Shown here piece by piece: positions 53,384-61,759 of a stretch of DNA of 64,000 bases (position 1 is its first letter; each line of letters opens with the position of its first letter). Made by a program: the position numbers and the translations under genes. The notes under the pieces were generated by a model. That model saw only the letters and a program-made list of their open reading frames with translations, had not been told where the DNA came from and ran no database searches. Origin of the DNA: Spirosoma sordidisoli (GTDB lineage Bacteria; Bacteroidota; Bacteroidia; Cytophagales; Spirosomataceae); contig NZ_SBLB01000001.1 in NCBI RefSeq assembly GCF_004138325.1, positions 930,001 through 994,000 on the forward strand, written 5' to 3'.

Positions 53384-54523
53384 TTATAAGGAAACAGTCT
53401 GCTTCACCTCCTGCTGCAGGGCATCCAGGAACAGATCGGCTTCGTCGGTACCGATGGCCAGCGAGGGCAGCAGCCGGATGGTGTTCTTACCGGCTACGCC
53501 CGTAAACTGCTTGTGTCCAAAGAGCAGCGCTTTCCGAAGGGCATCGACTGGGTAGTCGTATTCGATGCCGATCATCAGCCCGCGGCCACGCAGTTCTTTA
53601 TAGCCACCAATCTGCCGGATACCGTTCATGAGATAATCGCCCATACGAACGGCGTTGTCGATCAGTCCTTCGTCGCGCATGATGTCGAGGACGGCAATAG
53701 CGGCCGTACAAGCCAGGTGGTTCCCGCCAAACGTCGTACCGAGCAGCCCGTAGCTGGCGTGGAACTTTGGCGAGATCAGGATACCCCCAATCGGGAACCC
53801 ATTGCCCATTCCTTTGGCCATCGAGATGATATCGGCCTCGATACCGCTGAACTGGTGCGAAAAGAACCGCCCCGACCGGCCATATCCGCACTGAACCCCG
53901 TCCAGGATAAGTATAGCCCCCGTTTCGTCGCACCGACGGCGCAGCGTTTGCAGAAACTCATCAGTGGCTACGTGGATACCGCCAACGCCCTGAATGCCTT
54001 CGATAATAACCGCACAGGTCTCGCTGGTAATGGCGGCAACCGCAGCCGCTACGTCATTATAGGGCAGGAACCGAACGTGCTGGTTGTAGTTGACGGGCGC
54101 CACGATGGCCGGGTTGTCGGTAGCGGCAACGGCGCCGGCCGTACGACCATGGAACGCTTTCGTAAACGCCACCACCTGGGTGCGGCCCGTATGAAACGAC
54201 GCCAGCTTCAGCGCATTCTCGTTGGCTTCGGCCCCGGAATTACACAGAAACAGGGCGTAATCCGGATGGCCCGACAAATCGCCCAGTTTATCGGCCAGCT
54301 CCTGCTGCAGCGGAATCTTTACCGAGTTCGAATAAAACGAGATCCGGTGCAGCTGGTCGGTCAGCGCCTGTACGTACCGGGGGTGCGTATGCCCTACCGA
54401 GATAACGGCGTGGCCGCCGTACAGGTCCAGATAACGGGTGCCGTGGGCATCCCAGAGGTAGCTGCCCTCCGCCCGAACGGGTTCGATGTCGTAGAGGGGG
54501 TAAACGTTAAACAAGTCAGCCAT
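53384..54523 (-). CDS. argD: N-acylornithine aminotransferase ArgD
   Basis: The product is 379 aa from ATG 54523 (MADLFNVYPLYDIEPVR); the ATG at 54535 adds four residues. It is a class-III PLP aminotransferase: the start of the aromatic-binding loop is YLDLYGGHAVISVGHTHP, then NSGAEANENALKLA, the PLP-contact segment ILDGVQCGYGRSG and the lysine in SMAKGMGNGFPIGG (Lys forming the Schiff base). It makes N-acylornithine from N-acylglutamate semialdehyde with glutamate. It is the first of the three arginine genes. The promoter must lie in the 115-base gap upstream, which contains the terminator of the hydrolase gene. Confidence 0.94.
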   Translation of the reverse strand: MADLFNVYPLYDIEPVRAEGSYLWDAHGTRYLDLYGGHAVISVGHTHPRYVQALTDQLHRISFYSNSVKIPLQQELADKLGDLSGHPDYALFLCNSGAEANENALKLASFHTGRTQVVAFTKAFHGRTAGAVAATDNPAIVAPVNYNQHVRFLPYNDVAAAVAAITSETCAVIIEGIQGVGGIHVATDEFLQTLRRRCDETGAILILDGVQCGYGRSGRFFSHQFSGIEADIISMAKGMGNGFPIGGILISPKFHASYGLLGTTFGGNHLACTAAIAVLDIMRDEGLIDNAVRMGDYLMNGIRQIGGYKELRGRGLMIGIEYDYPVDALRKALLFGHKQFTGVAGKNTIRLLPSLAIGTDEADLFLDALQQEVKQTVSL

Positions 54524-54580
54524 TGGTCCGATCAATAATCCGTGGGTGCAAGTTTACGGATAATCGGGCGAAATGGGGTT

Positions 54581-54626
54581 CGGAAACACAAAAAGGAAGC
54601 CGTCGAGCCTCCTTTTTGTGTTTCCG
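54581..54626. terminator. Long perfect hairpin terminator after the hydrolase gene
   Basis: CGGAAACACAAAAAGGA (54581-54597) and its complement (54610-54626) form a 17-bp perfect stem with a 12-base loop. The A/T run is inside the stem. It separates the hydrolase gene from argD on the same strand. Confidence 0.8.
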
Positions 54627-54638
54627 GAACGCCGGACT

Positions 54639-55370
54639 TCAGGCAGGCAGCCCGTCAATGAATATCCGGAGTGCCTGTACGGCGGCTTCGGGTTCTTCGA
54701 TCATACCCAGGTGACCGGACTGGTCGAGCGTAACCAGCTTAATCTGATCCGACAGCCCGGCCAGAGTAGCGGTTTTGTCGTAGGCAATCAGCTGGTCCTG
54801 TTTACCGAGTATCAGCAATACCGGAAACGAAGCGGTTCGCAGTACGCTGGTCCGGTCAGGGCGCCCCATGATGGCCTCCATGCCGGCCGCCAGCGCATCG
54901 GCGGGTAGCGTGCGATACCGGTCGATATACGGTTTCAGCTGATCGGCGGGGTAACCGGGGGCTACCATTTTAGGCAGGGTCGACTCGATAAACGGTTCGG
55001 CTCCGGCCGTATTGAGTTTCCCGATGGTTTGCTGGCGCTGTTCTTTCTTGGCGTCATCGTCGGCATAGGCGGTAGAGTGGAACAGTACCAGACCCTTGAC
55101 CCGGTCCGGATATCGCTCGGCAAACGCCAGCGCGATATAGCCCCCCATCGAGTGGCCAACCAGTACGACTTGCCCATCAGCACCGGCTTCGGCCGCCAGA
55201 TGTTTGCTGATCAGCCCGGCGTATTCATCGATACTGCGGTGGGTGGCCACGTGCGCCACGTCCGGCACGACGACCGGATACTCGGCCGACAGATCGGCAT
55301 CGACCCGCTGCCAGATGGTAGCGTCGACGCCATGGCCGTGGATAAGACAGATAAGCGGTTGTTGGTTCAT
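54639..55370 (-). CDS. Alpha/beta-hydrolase fold protein
   Basis: The product is 243 aa. The nucleophile elbow is GHSMGG near residue 73, the oxyanion region HGHGVDATIWQ is at the start (CLIHGHG), and the catalytic His is in QSGHLGMIE near the C-terminus. The Asp is in LGKQDQLIA. It is a soluble cytosolic esterase or hydrolase of unknown substrate (candidates include lactonase or MhpC-like types). It is transcribed separately from argD. Confidence 0.9.
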   Translation of the reverse strand: MNQQPLICLIHGHGVDATIWQRVDADLSAEYPVVVPDVAHVATHRSIDEYAGLISKHLAAEAGADGQVVLVGHSMGGYIALAFAERYPDRVKGLVLFHSTAYADDDAKKEQRQQTIGKLNTAGAEPFIESTLPKMVAPGYPADQLKPYIDRYRTLPADALAAGMEAIMGRPDRTSVLRTASFPVLLILGKQDQLIAYDKTATLAGLSDQIKLVTLDQSGHLGMIEEPEAAVQALRIFIDGLPA

Positions 55371-55380
55371 AGCAGCAAAA

Positions 55381-55417
55381 AAACCTAAAAGACCGATCCA
55401 TACGGTCTTTTAGGTTT
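55381..55417. terminator. Perfect hairpin terminator after the lipoprotein gene
   Basis: AAACCTAAAAGACCG (55381-55395) and CGGTCTTTTAGGTTT (55403-55417) form a perfect 15-bp stem with a 7-base loop. It ends the minus-strand lipoprotein gene at 55442. Confidence 0.85.
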
Positions 55418-55441
55418 CAGTAATAGTTCTTGTATGACTTA

Positions 55442-56065
55442 CTATTCAAGTACACCCAGCAGGATCAGTACGATACCTACGATAAGCAGGATCAGACCAA
55501 TTACGCCGATTACTCCGCCGAAGATCAGCGACAGCAGCAGACCGATGGCCCCGATGATGATACCATTGCGGGTGTTGCGGTTCAGCGCCTTCGAATCGTC
55601 GGGAGCTACGTGATTTTTGATCTTCTTATCCATTTTCTTCAGCATCGTCCGCTCCATCAGCGACATTTTCTTCGTCGCTCCGGCCGTAGTAGCTACAGCC
55701 GTTTTGGTGTTGGATGTCGCCAGCAGCTGGTTAGCGCGCTCTATGTGTTTGGCCAGTTTCTTGTTCGAAGCCAGTTTGCTGTCGTTGCGAACATAGGCTT
55801 CTACCTGGCTCATCACCTGCCGGACCTGGGCTGTTTGCTCGGCCGGTGCGGGAGCCGCCACGGGCGCTACTTCGGCAGCGGGTGTTTCAGCAATTACCGC
55901 CGGCTGAGCCACCTCGGCCGGGGTAACAACCGCTACCGTCTGGGGCTGGGGCGATTTATACTGCTCGCGCTGGCTTGGCTGGAAATAAGCAACCGGACGG
56001 CTGCAGGAGGAGAGAATGGCAGCACCCATCAGGGCGGCAAAAAGATTCCGGGAAAATGTGTTCAT
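55442..56065 (-). CDS. Small lipoprotein with C-terminal membrane hairpin, paralogue 1
   Basis: The product is 207 aa. A signal peptide ends in lipobox LSSC, and the mature start is CSRPVAYFQPSQRE. A Pro/Ala/Glu-rich linker (~35-80) is followed by a helical charged part (~85-165) and two hydrophobic Gly-rich segments at the end (~168-205, GIIIGAIGLLLSLIFGGVIG). It shares CSRPVAYFQ and the C-terminal hairpin with the next gene upstream (56257-56862). This combination of lipid anchor and C-terminal hydrophobic hairpin is seen in uncharacterised Bacteroidota proteins. The function is unknown. Confidence 0.7.
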   Translation of the reverse strand: MNTFSRNLFAALMGAAILSSCSRPVAYFQPSQREQYKSPQPQTVAVVTPAEVAQPAVIAETPAAEVAPVAAPAPAEQTAQVRQVMSQVEAYVRNDSKLASNKKLAKHIERANQLLATSNTKTAVATTAGATKKMSLMERTMLKKMDKKIKNHVAPDDSKALNRNTRNGIIIGAIGLLLSLIFGGVIGVIGLILLIVGIVLILLGVLE

Positions 56066-56180
56066 TGAAAAAACAGATTAAAATACATAAAACGACTTGT
56101 CAAACAAAACAACTTTTATCTATAATGTTTGTTGCTGCCGACTGGGCAATTTTGCATAAAACTGAGCGAATGAAGGAGCG

Positions 56181-56240
56181 CTTCATATGAAATTGCCGGA
56201 TAATGAGCGCAGTAGCTTCTGCCGAAAATTTCATATGAAG
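56181..56240. repeat. Inverted repeat with palindromic arms between the two lipoprotein genes
   Basis: CTTCATATGAAATT (56181-56194) and AATTTCATATGAAG (56227-56240) are perfect complements; the core TTCATATGAA in each arm is itself palindromic, so it reads as a direct repeat too. It lies in the 191-base gap between the lipoprotein genes, upstream of the 55442-56065 gene and just after the stop of the 56257-56862 gene. It could be an operator for a dimeric repressor or a terminator structure. Confidence 0.5.
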
Positions 56241-56256
56241 CAGCCGTAACTAGTCG

Positions 56257-56862
56257 CTAGGCTAACAGGCCAACTAGCAATACGATAGCACCGGCCAGGA
56301 GCAGAATAACGCCCAGTGTACCCGAACCGCCCAGCAGCAGAATGAGCAGACCGATAATCACCGCTACGGCACCAGCCGCCAGGATGCCCGTGTTGGCCAT
56401 CGCTTTTTCGGGGTTACTGGGGGCCAGCTGGCGGTTAATTTTCTTGTTCAGCTTCTTGATCATCAGCCGTTCAACGAGCCCGGCTTTTTTCTGGGGGGCC
56501 GTAGTCGCAGCGGGTGTCAGCGTGCTTTTCTGAGCAGCCGAGGTCAGCATGGTCCGCACCTTGTTCAGGCGTTTCTGTACGGTTTTATCGGTGGCCAGTT
56601 TGGCGTCGTTGCGCACCATCGCGTCCATCTGATCCAGTGCGGCATTGGCCTGAGCAATCGGCTGGGCGGGTGTGGCGACCACAACAGACTCGTTTACACC
56701 ACTAACCGGGGTCGATGCATCCGCTACGGGAGCCTGAACAGCGGGTGTTTTCGCAAACGACTCGCGGGGGCTTTTCTGGAAGTAAGCTACCGGGCGGCTG
56801 CAGGAGGCAAAGAAAATGGTCAGCATGAGGCCGACCAGCAGACGTTGTGTAAGCGTGTTCAT
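56257..56862 (-). CDS. Small lipoprotein with C-terminal membrane hairpin, paralogue 2
   Basis: The product is 201 aa. The signal peptide ends in lipobox FASC and the mature start is CSRPVAYFQKSPRE, nearly the same as in paralogue 1. A low-complexity Ala/Val/Pro linker is followed by a helical segment (AALDQMDAMVRNDAKLATDK) that aligns with QVMSQVEAYVRNDSKLASNK of paralogue 1, and then by two hydrophobic Gly/Ala/Leu segments. The two genes are tandem, on the same strand and probably a duplicated pair. The function is unknown. It is downstream of clpX with a terminator between. Confidence 0.7.
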   Translation of the reverse strand: MNTLTQRLLVGLMLTIFFASCSRPVAYFQKSPRESFAKTPAVQAPVADASTPVSGVNESVVVATPAQPIAQANAALDQMDAMVRNDAKLATDKTVQKRLNKVRTMLTSAAQKSTLTPAATTAPQKKAGLVERLMIKKLNKKINRQLAPSNPEKAMANTGILAAGAVAVIIGLLILLLGGSGTLGVILLLAGAIVLLVGLLA

Positions 56863-56963
56863 GGTGTAACGTTGGTTTAATGATCAAACGGATTTGTTTA
56901 TCAGGGGGTAAACCGGCGCTACCGTCAATTGTTGAGAGTTCGGAAAACTATTCGATCAACTGG

Positions 56964-57010
56964 CCAACAAAAAACCCCGACATCAGTCCGATGTCGGGTT
57001 TTTTTGTTGG
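56964..57010. terminator. Long hairpin terminator after clpX
   Basis: The arms 56964-56984 and 56990-57010 are near-perfect complements of 21 bases (CCAACAAAAAA and CCCCGACATC with their complements), with a 5-base loop and long T/A tracts on both strands. It lies 16 bases after the clpX stop. Confidence 0.85.
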
Positions 57011-57026
57011 CGGCAAGCCGCGTCGA

Positions 57027-58259
57027 TCAGGCTACGGAGCGTAATTCCTGATGGGCGGTCTTGCCGAATTTTTCGCGGGCGTATTCGAGGCTGACGGTCA
57101 GCTCTTTTATGCCTGTCTGCGACGGAATCTCGAACATGGCGTCGGTAATGATCGACTCACAGATGGACCGCAGACCCCGGGCCCCGAGGCCGTACTGCAA
57201 CGCCTGGTCGACGATATAGTCGAGCGCGCTATGATCCCAGTGCAGGGTCACCCCTTCCATCTGGAACAGCTTGTCATACTGCTTCGTGATGGCGTTTTTG
57301 GGCTCGGTCAGAATCTGCTTCAGCGCGGTTCGGTCGAGGGGTTCCAGGTGAGTCAGCACCGGCAACCGGCCGATCAGTTCCGGAATCAGTCCGAACGATT
57401 TCAGATCGAGGGCCGAGATATACCGCATCAGATGCCCGCGCTCGAAAGTTTCGTTCAGCCGCCGATCGCCCGAGAAGCCGATGGGTCGGGTGTTGATCCG
57501 CTTTGTAATGTGGCGCTCGATCCCGTCGAAAGCGCCCCCGCAGATAAACAGAATGTTCTCGGTGTTGAGCGCAATCAGGCGCTGGTCCGGATGTTTACGA
57601 CCACCCTGGGGCGGCACGTTGACGACTGATCCTTCGAGCAGCTTCAGCAGCGCCTGCTGTACCCCTTCGCCACTGACATCGCGGGTAATGCTGGGATTGT
57701 CGGACTTGCGTGCAATTTTGTCGATCTCGTCGATGTAGACGATGCCTCGTTCGGCAGCTTCCACGTTATAATCGGCGGCCTGCAGCAGGCGCGTCAGAAT
57801 GGTTTCGACATCCTCACCCACGTAACCGGCTTCGGTGATGACCGTTGCATCGGCAATGCAGAACGGCACTTCCAGAATTTTGGCAATGGACCGGGCCAGG
57901 TAGGTCTTGCCCGTACCGGTTTCGCCCACCATGATGATGTTCGACTTCTCGATCGTAACATCGTCGTTGGTTTTGGGTTGCATCAACCGCTTATAGTGGT
58001 TATAGACCGCTACGGTAATGGATTTCTTGGCTTCGTCCTGACCGATAATATACTGGTCCAGGTGACGCTTCATATCGACGGGCTTGATCAGGTTGATCTT
58101 GATTTCGGCCGGTTCACTCCGTTGCGGGCGCATTTCTTCCAGCACCACCTGGTGCCCCTGCTCGATGCAGTAATTGCAGATGTGCGCGTCGATTCCCGAG
58201 AGCAGCAACATCACCTCGTTTTTGCGTCGTCCGCAGAACGAGCAACTGATTTGTGGCAT
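57027..58259 (-). CDS. clpX: ATP-dependent Clp protease ATP-binding subunit ClpX
   Basis: The product is 410 aa. The N-terminal zinc-binding domain has Cys6, Cys9, Cys28 and Cys31. The AAA+ module has Walker A GETGTGKT at 112-119, Walker [10 protein letters not shown] (Asp-Glu 177-178), the pore-loop and Arg-finger regions, and the C-terminal SRH. ClpX unfolds tagged proteins and feeds them to ClpP in the cytosol. The RKH pore loop region (RKHPDQR) and [10 protein letters not shown] agree with the family. It is on the same strand as clpP but ~380 bases downstream with a terminator between, so the two are probably separate units. Confidence 0.97.
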   Translation of the reverse strand: MPQISCSFCGRRKNEVMLLLSGIDAHICNYCIEQGHQVVLEEMRPQRSEPAEIKINLIKPVDMKRHLDQYIIGQDEAKKSITVAVYNHYKRLMQPKTNDDVTIEKSNIIMVGETGTGKTYLARSIAKILEVPFCIADATVITEAGYVGEDVETILTRLLQAADYNVEAAERGIVYIDEIDKIARKSDNPSITRDVSGEGVQQALLKLLEGSVVNVPPQGGRKHPDQRLIALNTENILFICGGAFDGIERHITKRINTRPIGFSGDRRLNETFERGHLMRYISALDLKSFGLIPELIGRLPVLTHLEPLDRTALKQILTEPKNAITKQYDKLFQMEGVTLHWDHSALDYIVDQALQYGLGARGLRSICESIITDAMFEIPSQTGIKELTVSLEYAREKFGKTAHQELRSVA

Positions 58260-58433
58260 GAACGTTTGCAGTGTATTAAGCTGGTTTGTACGAACGAAGG
58301 CCGAGCCGCTCTGTTGTGGCTCATTACCCGACTATGTTCAGCAGCCTGTCTGGCTGCCCAATCGGGACTCAGTTCGGCCTTGTCCGGGTTTGTGTAACGG
58401 TTCGTAGCGTGTCTTTGTTACCTCAAGTTCGAT

Positions 58434-58462
58434 AAAAAAAACGACCCGGACGCACCGGGGTC
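58434..58462 (-). terminator. Terminator of clpP
   Basis: CGACCCGG (58442-58449) pairs with CCGGGGTCG (58454-58462) with one bulge; read on the minus strand eight T follow (complement of 58434-58441). It lies about 180 bases after the clpP stop. Confidence 0.65.
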
Positions 58463-58585
58463 GGCAGTAGTCTGCAAATTTATTGACCGGTGCCCGAATT
58501 GCCTGAAAAACGCACCAAATGGCCTATAATACCTATTTAATCACCGGACAAACCGGTCAATACGTAGCCCCGGTATTAACAGACA

Positions 58586-58620
58586 GGGGCAACCGAACAG
58601 GTTGACTGTTCAGCTGCCCC
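58586..58620 (-). other. Hairpin close after the clpP stop
   Basis: GGGGCA (58586-58591) and GAACAG (58595-58600) pair with CTGTTC (58606-58611) and TGCCCC (58615-58620), giving a two-part stem with an internal loop of ACC and AGC. There is no T tract, so it may protect the clpP mRNA end rather than terminate. Confidence 0.45.
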
Positions 58621-58642
58621 AATCTGATTCGCAGTGGTGTAA

Positions 58643-59320
58643 CTATGCCTTCTCCCGACGCAGTACTTCGTCGATCAGGCCGTATTCTTTGGCTTCTTCG
58701 GCGCGCATCCATTTGTCGCGGTCCGAATCCTTTTCGATCTGCTCAACGGTCTTACCCGAGTGGTGGGCCAGAATCTCGTACAGCTCTTCGCGGAGTTTAA
58801 CGATCTCGCGGGCCGTAATCTCAATATCGACCGACTGACCCTGCGCGCCACCCGACGGCTGGTGAATCATGATGCGGGCGTGGGGCAGCGCGGTCCGTTT
58901 GCCCGCTGCGCCACCGGCCAGCAGTACCGCGCCCATCGACGCAGCCAGGCTCGTGCAGACGGTAGCCACGTCGGGCCGTACGTACTGCATGGTGTCATAG
59001 ATACCCAGACCGGCATAGACCGAGCCGCCGGGGCTGTTGAGGTACATCAGAATGTCTTTCTTGGGATCGGCCGACTCCAGGAAAAGCAACTGGGCCACAA
59101 TGATGTTGGCAATATTGTCATCGACGGGCAGACCCATAAAAATGATCCGGTCGGCCATCAGGCGCGAAAACACGTCGACTTCGCGGAAGTTCATCGGACG
59201 CTCTTCGATGACAGACCGGGTCATGTTCTCAATCGTGTGGTTCATGTAGCCGTCAACGGTCAGGCCATTCAGCCCCATATGGTGTACGGCGTACTTGCGG
59301 AATTCGTTCTGAAAATTCAT
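58643..59320 (-). CDS. clpP: ATP-dependent Clp protease proteolytic subunit ClpP
   Basis: The product is 225 aa. The catalytic triad is Ser128 (SLAASMGAV), His153 (MIHQPSGG) and Asp202 (DRDKWM); the spacings of 25 and 49 residues equal those of E. coli ClpP. The conserved [20 protein letters not shown] is also seen in part (LNSPGG). It forms the two-ring barrel that works with ClpX. The N-terminal ~30 residues before [11 protein letters not shown] are longer than the mature form and may be a removed propeptide. It is upstream of clpX in the same direction, but trigger factor is not present. Confidence 0.97.
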   Translation of the reverse strand: MNFQNEFRKYAVHHMGLNGLTVDGYMNHTIENMTRSVIEERPMNFREVDVFSRLMADRIIFMGLPVDDNIANIIVAQLLFLESADPKKDILMYLNSPGGSVYAGLGIYDTMQYVRPDVATVCTSLAASMGAVLLAGGAAGKRTALPHARIMIHQPSGGAQGQSVDIEITAREIVKLREELYEILAHHSGKTVEQIEKDSDRDKWMRAEEAKEYGLIDEVLRREKA

Positions 59321-59554
59321 ATCCTGGATTTACGCTTTAGTATAAAACGATGATAAGCGGGTGTTAGTTTCGGGCTAATTAACCACACATAGACGGACTA
59401 CACAAAGATTATAGCGTTCTTCACTAAACTTAATGCCCGTCCGTGTCCATTGTGTCGCTGTGCTTCATAAACTTGCACCGAACGATGCAAAATTGCGTTA
59501 TGCAACCGAAATACCCTGTCGGTCTCTGTTTAGATTTTATCGGTATCACTTGAG

Positions 59555-59965
59555 ATGAAGACCTCTGTCGAAGAAAAAATACGGCTGCATAGGCTCCAGC
59601 GCGGACTTTCGCAGGAAAACATGGCCGACCTCCTCAGTCTGTCAACAACGGCCTATGGCGATATTGAACGCGGCAAAACCGAACTGACCCTCACCCGCCT
59701 GACCCAGATCGCGTCGGTCCTGGAGCTGTCGCCCGTGGCCCTGCTGTCCGACGATGCGCTGATGGCTCAGGTTGTCGACACGCCCGACGAGGATGCGGAA
59801 CACGAGCGCGAAACGCTGCGGCTGACGGTTGAGAAGCAGCAGATCGAAATCGATAAACTCCGGCTCGAAGCCGAGTACTGGAAACGCAAATACGACGACC
59901 GCATCGCGCTGGAGCTGGTTCGAAGCATAGGGGCTCAGCAACCCCGCGAACGAATCGGGTTTTAG
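59555..59965 (+). CDS. XRE-family helix-turn-helix regulator with C-terminal coiled coil
   Basis: The product is 136 aa. The HTH is at residues ~8-62 (LHRLQRGLSQENMADLLSLSTTAYGDIERGKT, seen in part as LSQENMADLL and AYGDIERGKTEL). A charged helical tail (~82-120) looks like a coiled coil for dimerisation. It is transcribed toward the ECF sigma gene, which starts 116 bases later. It may bind near its own promoter, where ATGCAA occurs twice (59485-59490 and 59500-59505). The targets are unknown. Confidence 0.9.
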   Translation: MKTSVEEKIRLHRLQRGLSQENMADLLSLSTTAYGDIERGKTELTLTRLTQIASVLELSPVALLSDDALMAQVVDTPDEDAEHERETLRLTVEKQQIEIDKLRLEAEYWKRKYDDRIALELVRSIGAQQPRERIGF

Positions 59966-60080
59966 ATCGGGACGCCCCCGTATTTTTTTTCATGGGTGCG
60001 TAGGGGTATCCCTGCGTTCGGTGGTCATTGCGTAAAATCACCGAAAAACACCGCATCTTCTGACAACAACGGCTCCTTTT

Positions 60081-60662
60081 GTGCAGACAACCCCGGACGA
60101 AACCCTAATCGGTGAGATCCGCATCGGCAACGAAGCGGTGTTCGAGACCGTATTTCGTCAGTATTACGCGCCCCTCTGCCGGTACGCCCGCCCCATGCTG
60201 GGCGACATCGACGAGGCCGAAGAGGTGGTACAGGCGGTGTTTCTGGCCGTTTGGGAACGGCGCGAAACGTTGTTGATCACGACCTCCCTGAAGGCGTATC
60301 TGTACCGGGCCGTTCATAACCGCTGCCTCAACCGGCTCAACCAGCAGTCCGTTCAGGCGGGTCACCGCCAGCAGGCCGCCGACGAACTGTACAGCCAGCC
60401 CCCCAGCCCAACCCAGCATCTGCTGACCGACGAGCTGAGTACCCGGCTCCAGCAGGCCATGGGCCGGCTACCCGAGCAGTGCCGACGGGCGTTTGAACTG
60501 AGTCGGTTCGACGAGTTGTCGTACAGGGAAATTGCCGACCGGCTGGGCATTGCCACCAAAACGGTCGAGAACCAGATTGGCAAAGCACTGCGTATTCTCC
60601 GTACTGAATTGAGCGACTATTTACCACTTTTACTTCTCCTGGCCGGGGGAACAGGCGCATAA
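60081..60662 (+). CDS. ECF-type RNA polymerase sigma factor (FecI-like)
   Basis: The product is 193 aa with a GTG start at 60081 (no ATG in the right place). Sigma region 2 is FETVFRQYYAPLCRYARPMLGDIDEAEEVVQAVFLAVWE (seen in short cores YYAPLCRYA and AEEVVQAVFLAVW) and region 4 is LPEQCRRAFELSRFDELSYREIADRLGIATKTVENQ (cores LPEQCRRAF and SYREIADRLGI). It directs RNA polymerase to a small set of promoters, normally nutrient-uptake genes. The TAA overlaps the ATG of the anti-sigma gene by one base. Confidence 0.95.
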   Translation: MQTTPDETLIGEIRIGNEAVFETVFRQYYAPLCRYARPMLGDIDEAEEVVQAVFLAVWERRETLLITTSLKAYLYRAVHNRCLNRLNQQSVQAGHRQQAADELYSQPPSPTQHLLTDELSTRLQQAMGRLPEQCRRAFELSRFDELSYREIADRLGIATKTVENQIGKALRILRTELSDYLPLLLLLAGGTGA

Positions 60663-61699
60663 TGGCAACCGAACCGCAATCACCGATCGATGACGCGCTG
60701 CTGGGTAAGTTTCTGGCGGGCGAAGCCTCCGCAACCGAGGCCGAACGGGTACGTCGCTGGTTGACCAACCCCGCCAACCAGCGCGAATACGACCGGTTTG
60801 TCCGCATCTGGACCGCAGCCGCTCAGCTTACCCAGCCTGAACCCGTCAATACCGAGGCCGCCTGGCAACGCGTCCGTACCCACATGCACCAGCCGGCTTC
60901 GCCGGTCACCCAAACCGCTCGTCGCCCGCTGCCCCAGCCTGTGCGGCAAACGTCCTGGCGCAGCTACGGCCGGGTAGCAGCCATGCTTGCGCTGGCGGTG
61001 CTGGCAGGCGTATCAGTCTGGCGCTATACCCGCCCCAACCCCGCCGATCAGCCAGCTGCGCTCCTCTCCGTAGCCACCACCTCGACCGCGCGGCAGTTTA
61101 CCCTGCCCGATGGATCGACGGTCTGGCTCAACCGCAACAGCCGGCTGACCTACCCGGCCACGTTTGCCGACAGCAGCCGGACTATTTCGCTCACCGGCGA
61201 AGCTTTTTTCGATGTCACCCACGATCCGGCTCATCCGTTTCGGGTACGGGCCGGAAACGCCGTGGTTCGCGTACTGGGCACCTCGTTCAATGTGCGCTCG
61301 CTGGGCGATAGTGTGCAGGTGGCGGTACGAACCGGGCGGGTACAGCTGTCGGCTCCTCGGCAGGCCATTGTGCTGACCCCCAATCAGCAGGCTACCTACC
61401 AGCGGGCTGCCGATACCATCCGCCGACCCGTACCACTCGACGCCAACCGGCTGGCCTACCAGACCGGGCGACTGTCGTTTGTCAACACCTCGCTGGCCGA
61501 GGTCGTGCGGCTACTGCACGATGTCTACGGCACCGACATCCGGCTCGACACGCCCGCCCTCAGCAACTGCCGGCTGACGGCCGACTTCAACCGTGAATCG
61601 GCCGATGCCGTACTGGCGGTTGTGGCCGAAACCCTGTCGCTAACCGTTCGGCGCGATGGCGACACGCGCGTGCTTACCGGCGCTGGCTGTGGACAATAA
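60662..61699 (+). CDS. FecR-family anti-sigma factor
   Basis: The product is 345 aa. The N-terminal cytoplasmic part (~1-100) binds the sigma factor. One TM helix (~103-121, VAAMLALAVLAGVSVWRY) is followed by the periplasmic FecR domain (~145-240, with FTLPDGSTVWLNRNSRLTYP) and a C-terminal DUF4974 domain (~260-345, with GRLSFVNTSLAEVVRLL). It senses the state of the outer-membrane receptor and releases the sigma factor. The usual partner here is a SusC with STN domain; the next gene carries the STN domain instead. It overlaps the sigma gene by 1 base. Confidence 0.94.
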   Translation: MATEPQSPIDDALLGKFLAGEASATEAERVRRWLTNPANQREYDRFVRIWTAAAQLTQPEPVNTEAAWQRVRTHMHQPASPVTQTARRPLPQPVRQTSWRSYGRVAAMLALAVLAGVSVWRYTRPNPADQPAALLSVATTSTARQFTLPDGSTVWLNRNSRLTYPATFADSSRTISLTGEAFFDVTHDPAHPFRVRAGNAVVRVLGTSFNVRSLGDSVQVAVRTGRVQLSAPRQAIVLTPNQQATYQRAADTIRRPVPLDANRLAYQTGRLSFVNTSLAEVVRLLHDVYGTDIRLDTPALSNCRLTADFNRESADAVLAVVAETLSLTVRRDGDTRVLTGAGCGQ

Positions 61700-61759
61700 C
61701 GTAACCTGGCATGGGGGTAACAACCCGCTGACTGGTCTTTGGTCAAACCAGCATTTGTT

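Larger units (their letters stand above)
58260..58642. other. Gap between clpP and clpX with two hairpins
   Basis: These 383 bases hold no credible gene. They contain the clpP terminator (58434-58462), a second hairpin (58586-58620), and presumably the clpX promoter, in the ~170 bases before the clpX start. I saw no exact TAnnTTTG on the minus strand. Confidence 0.6.
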
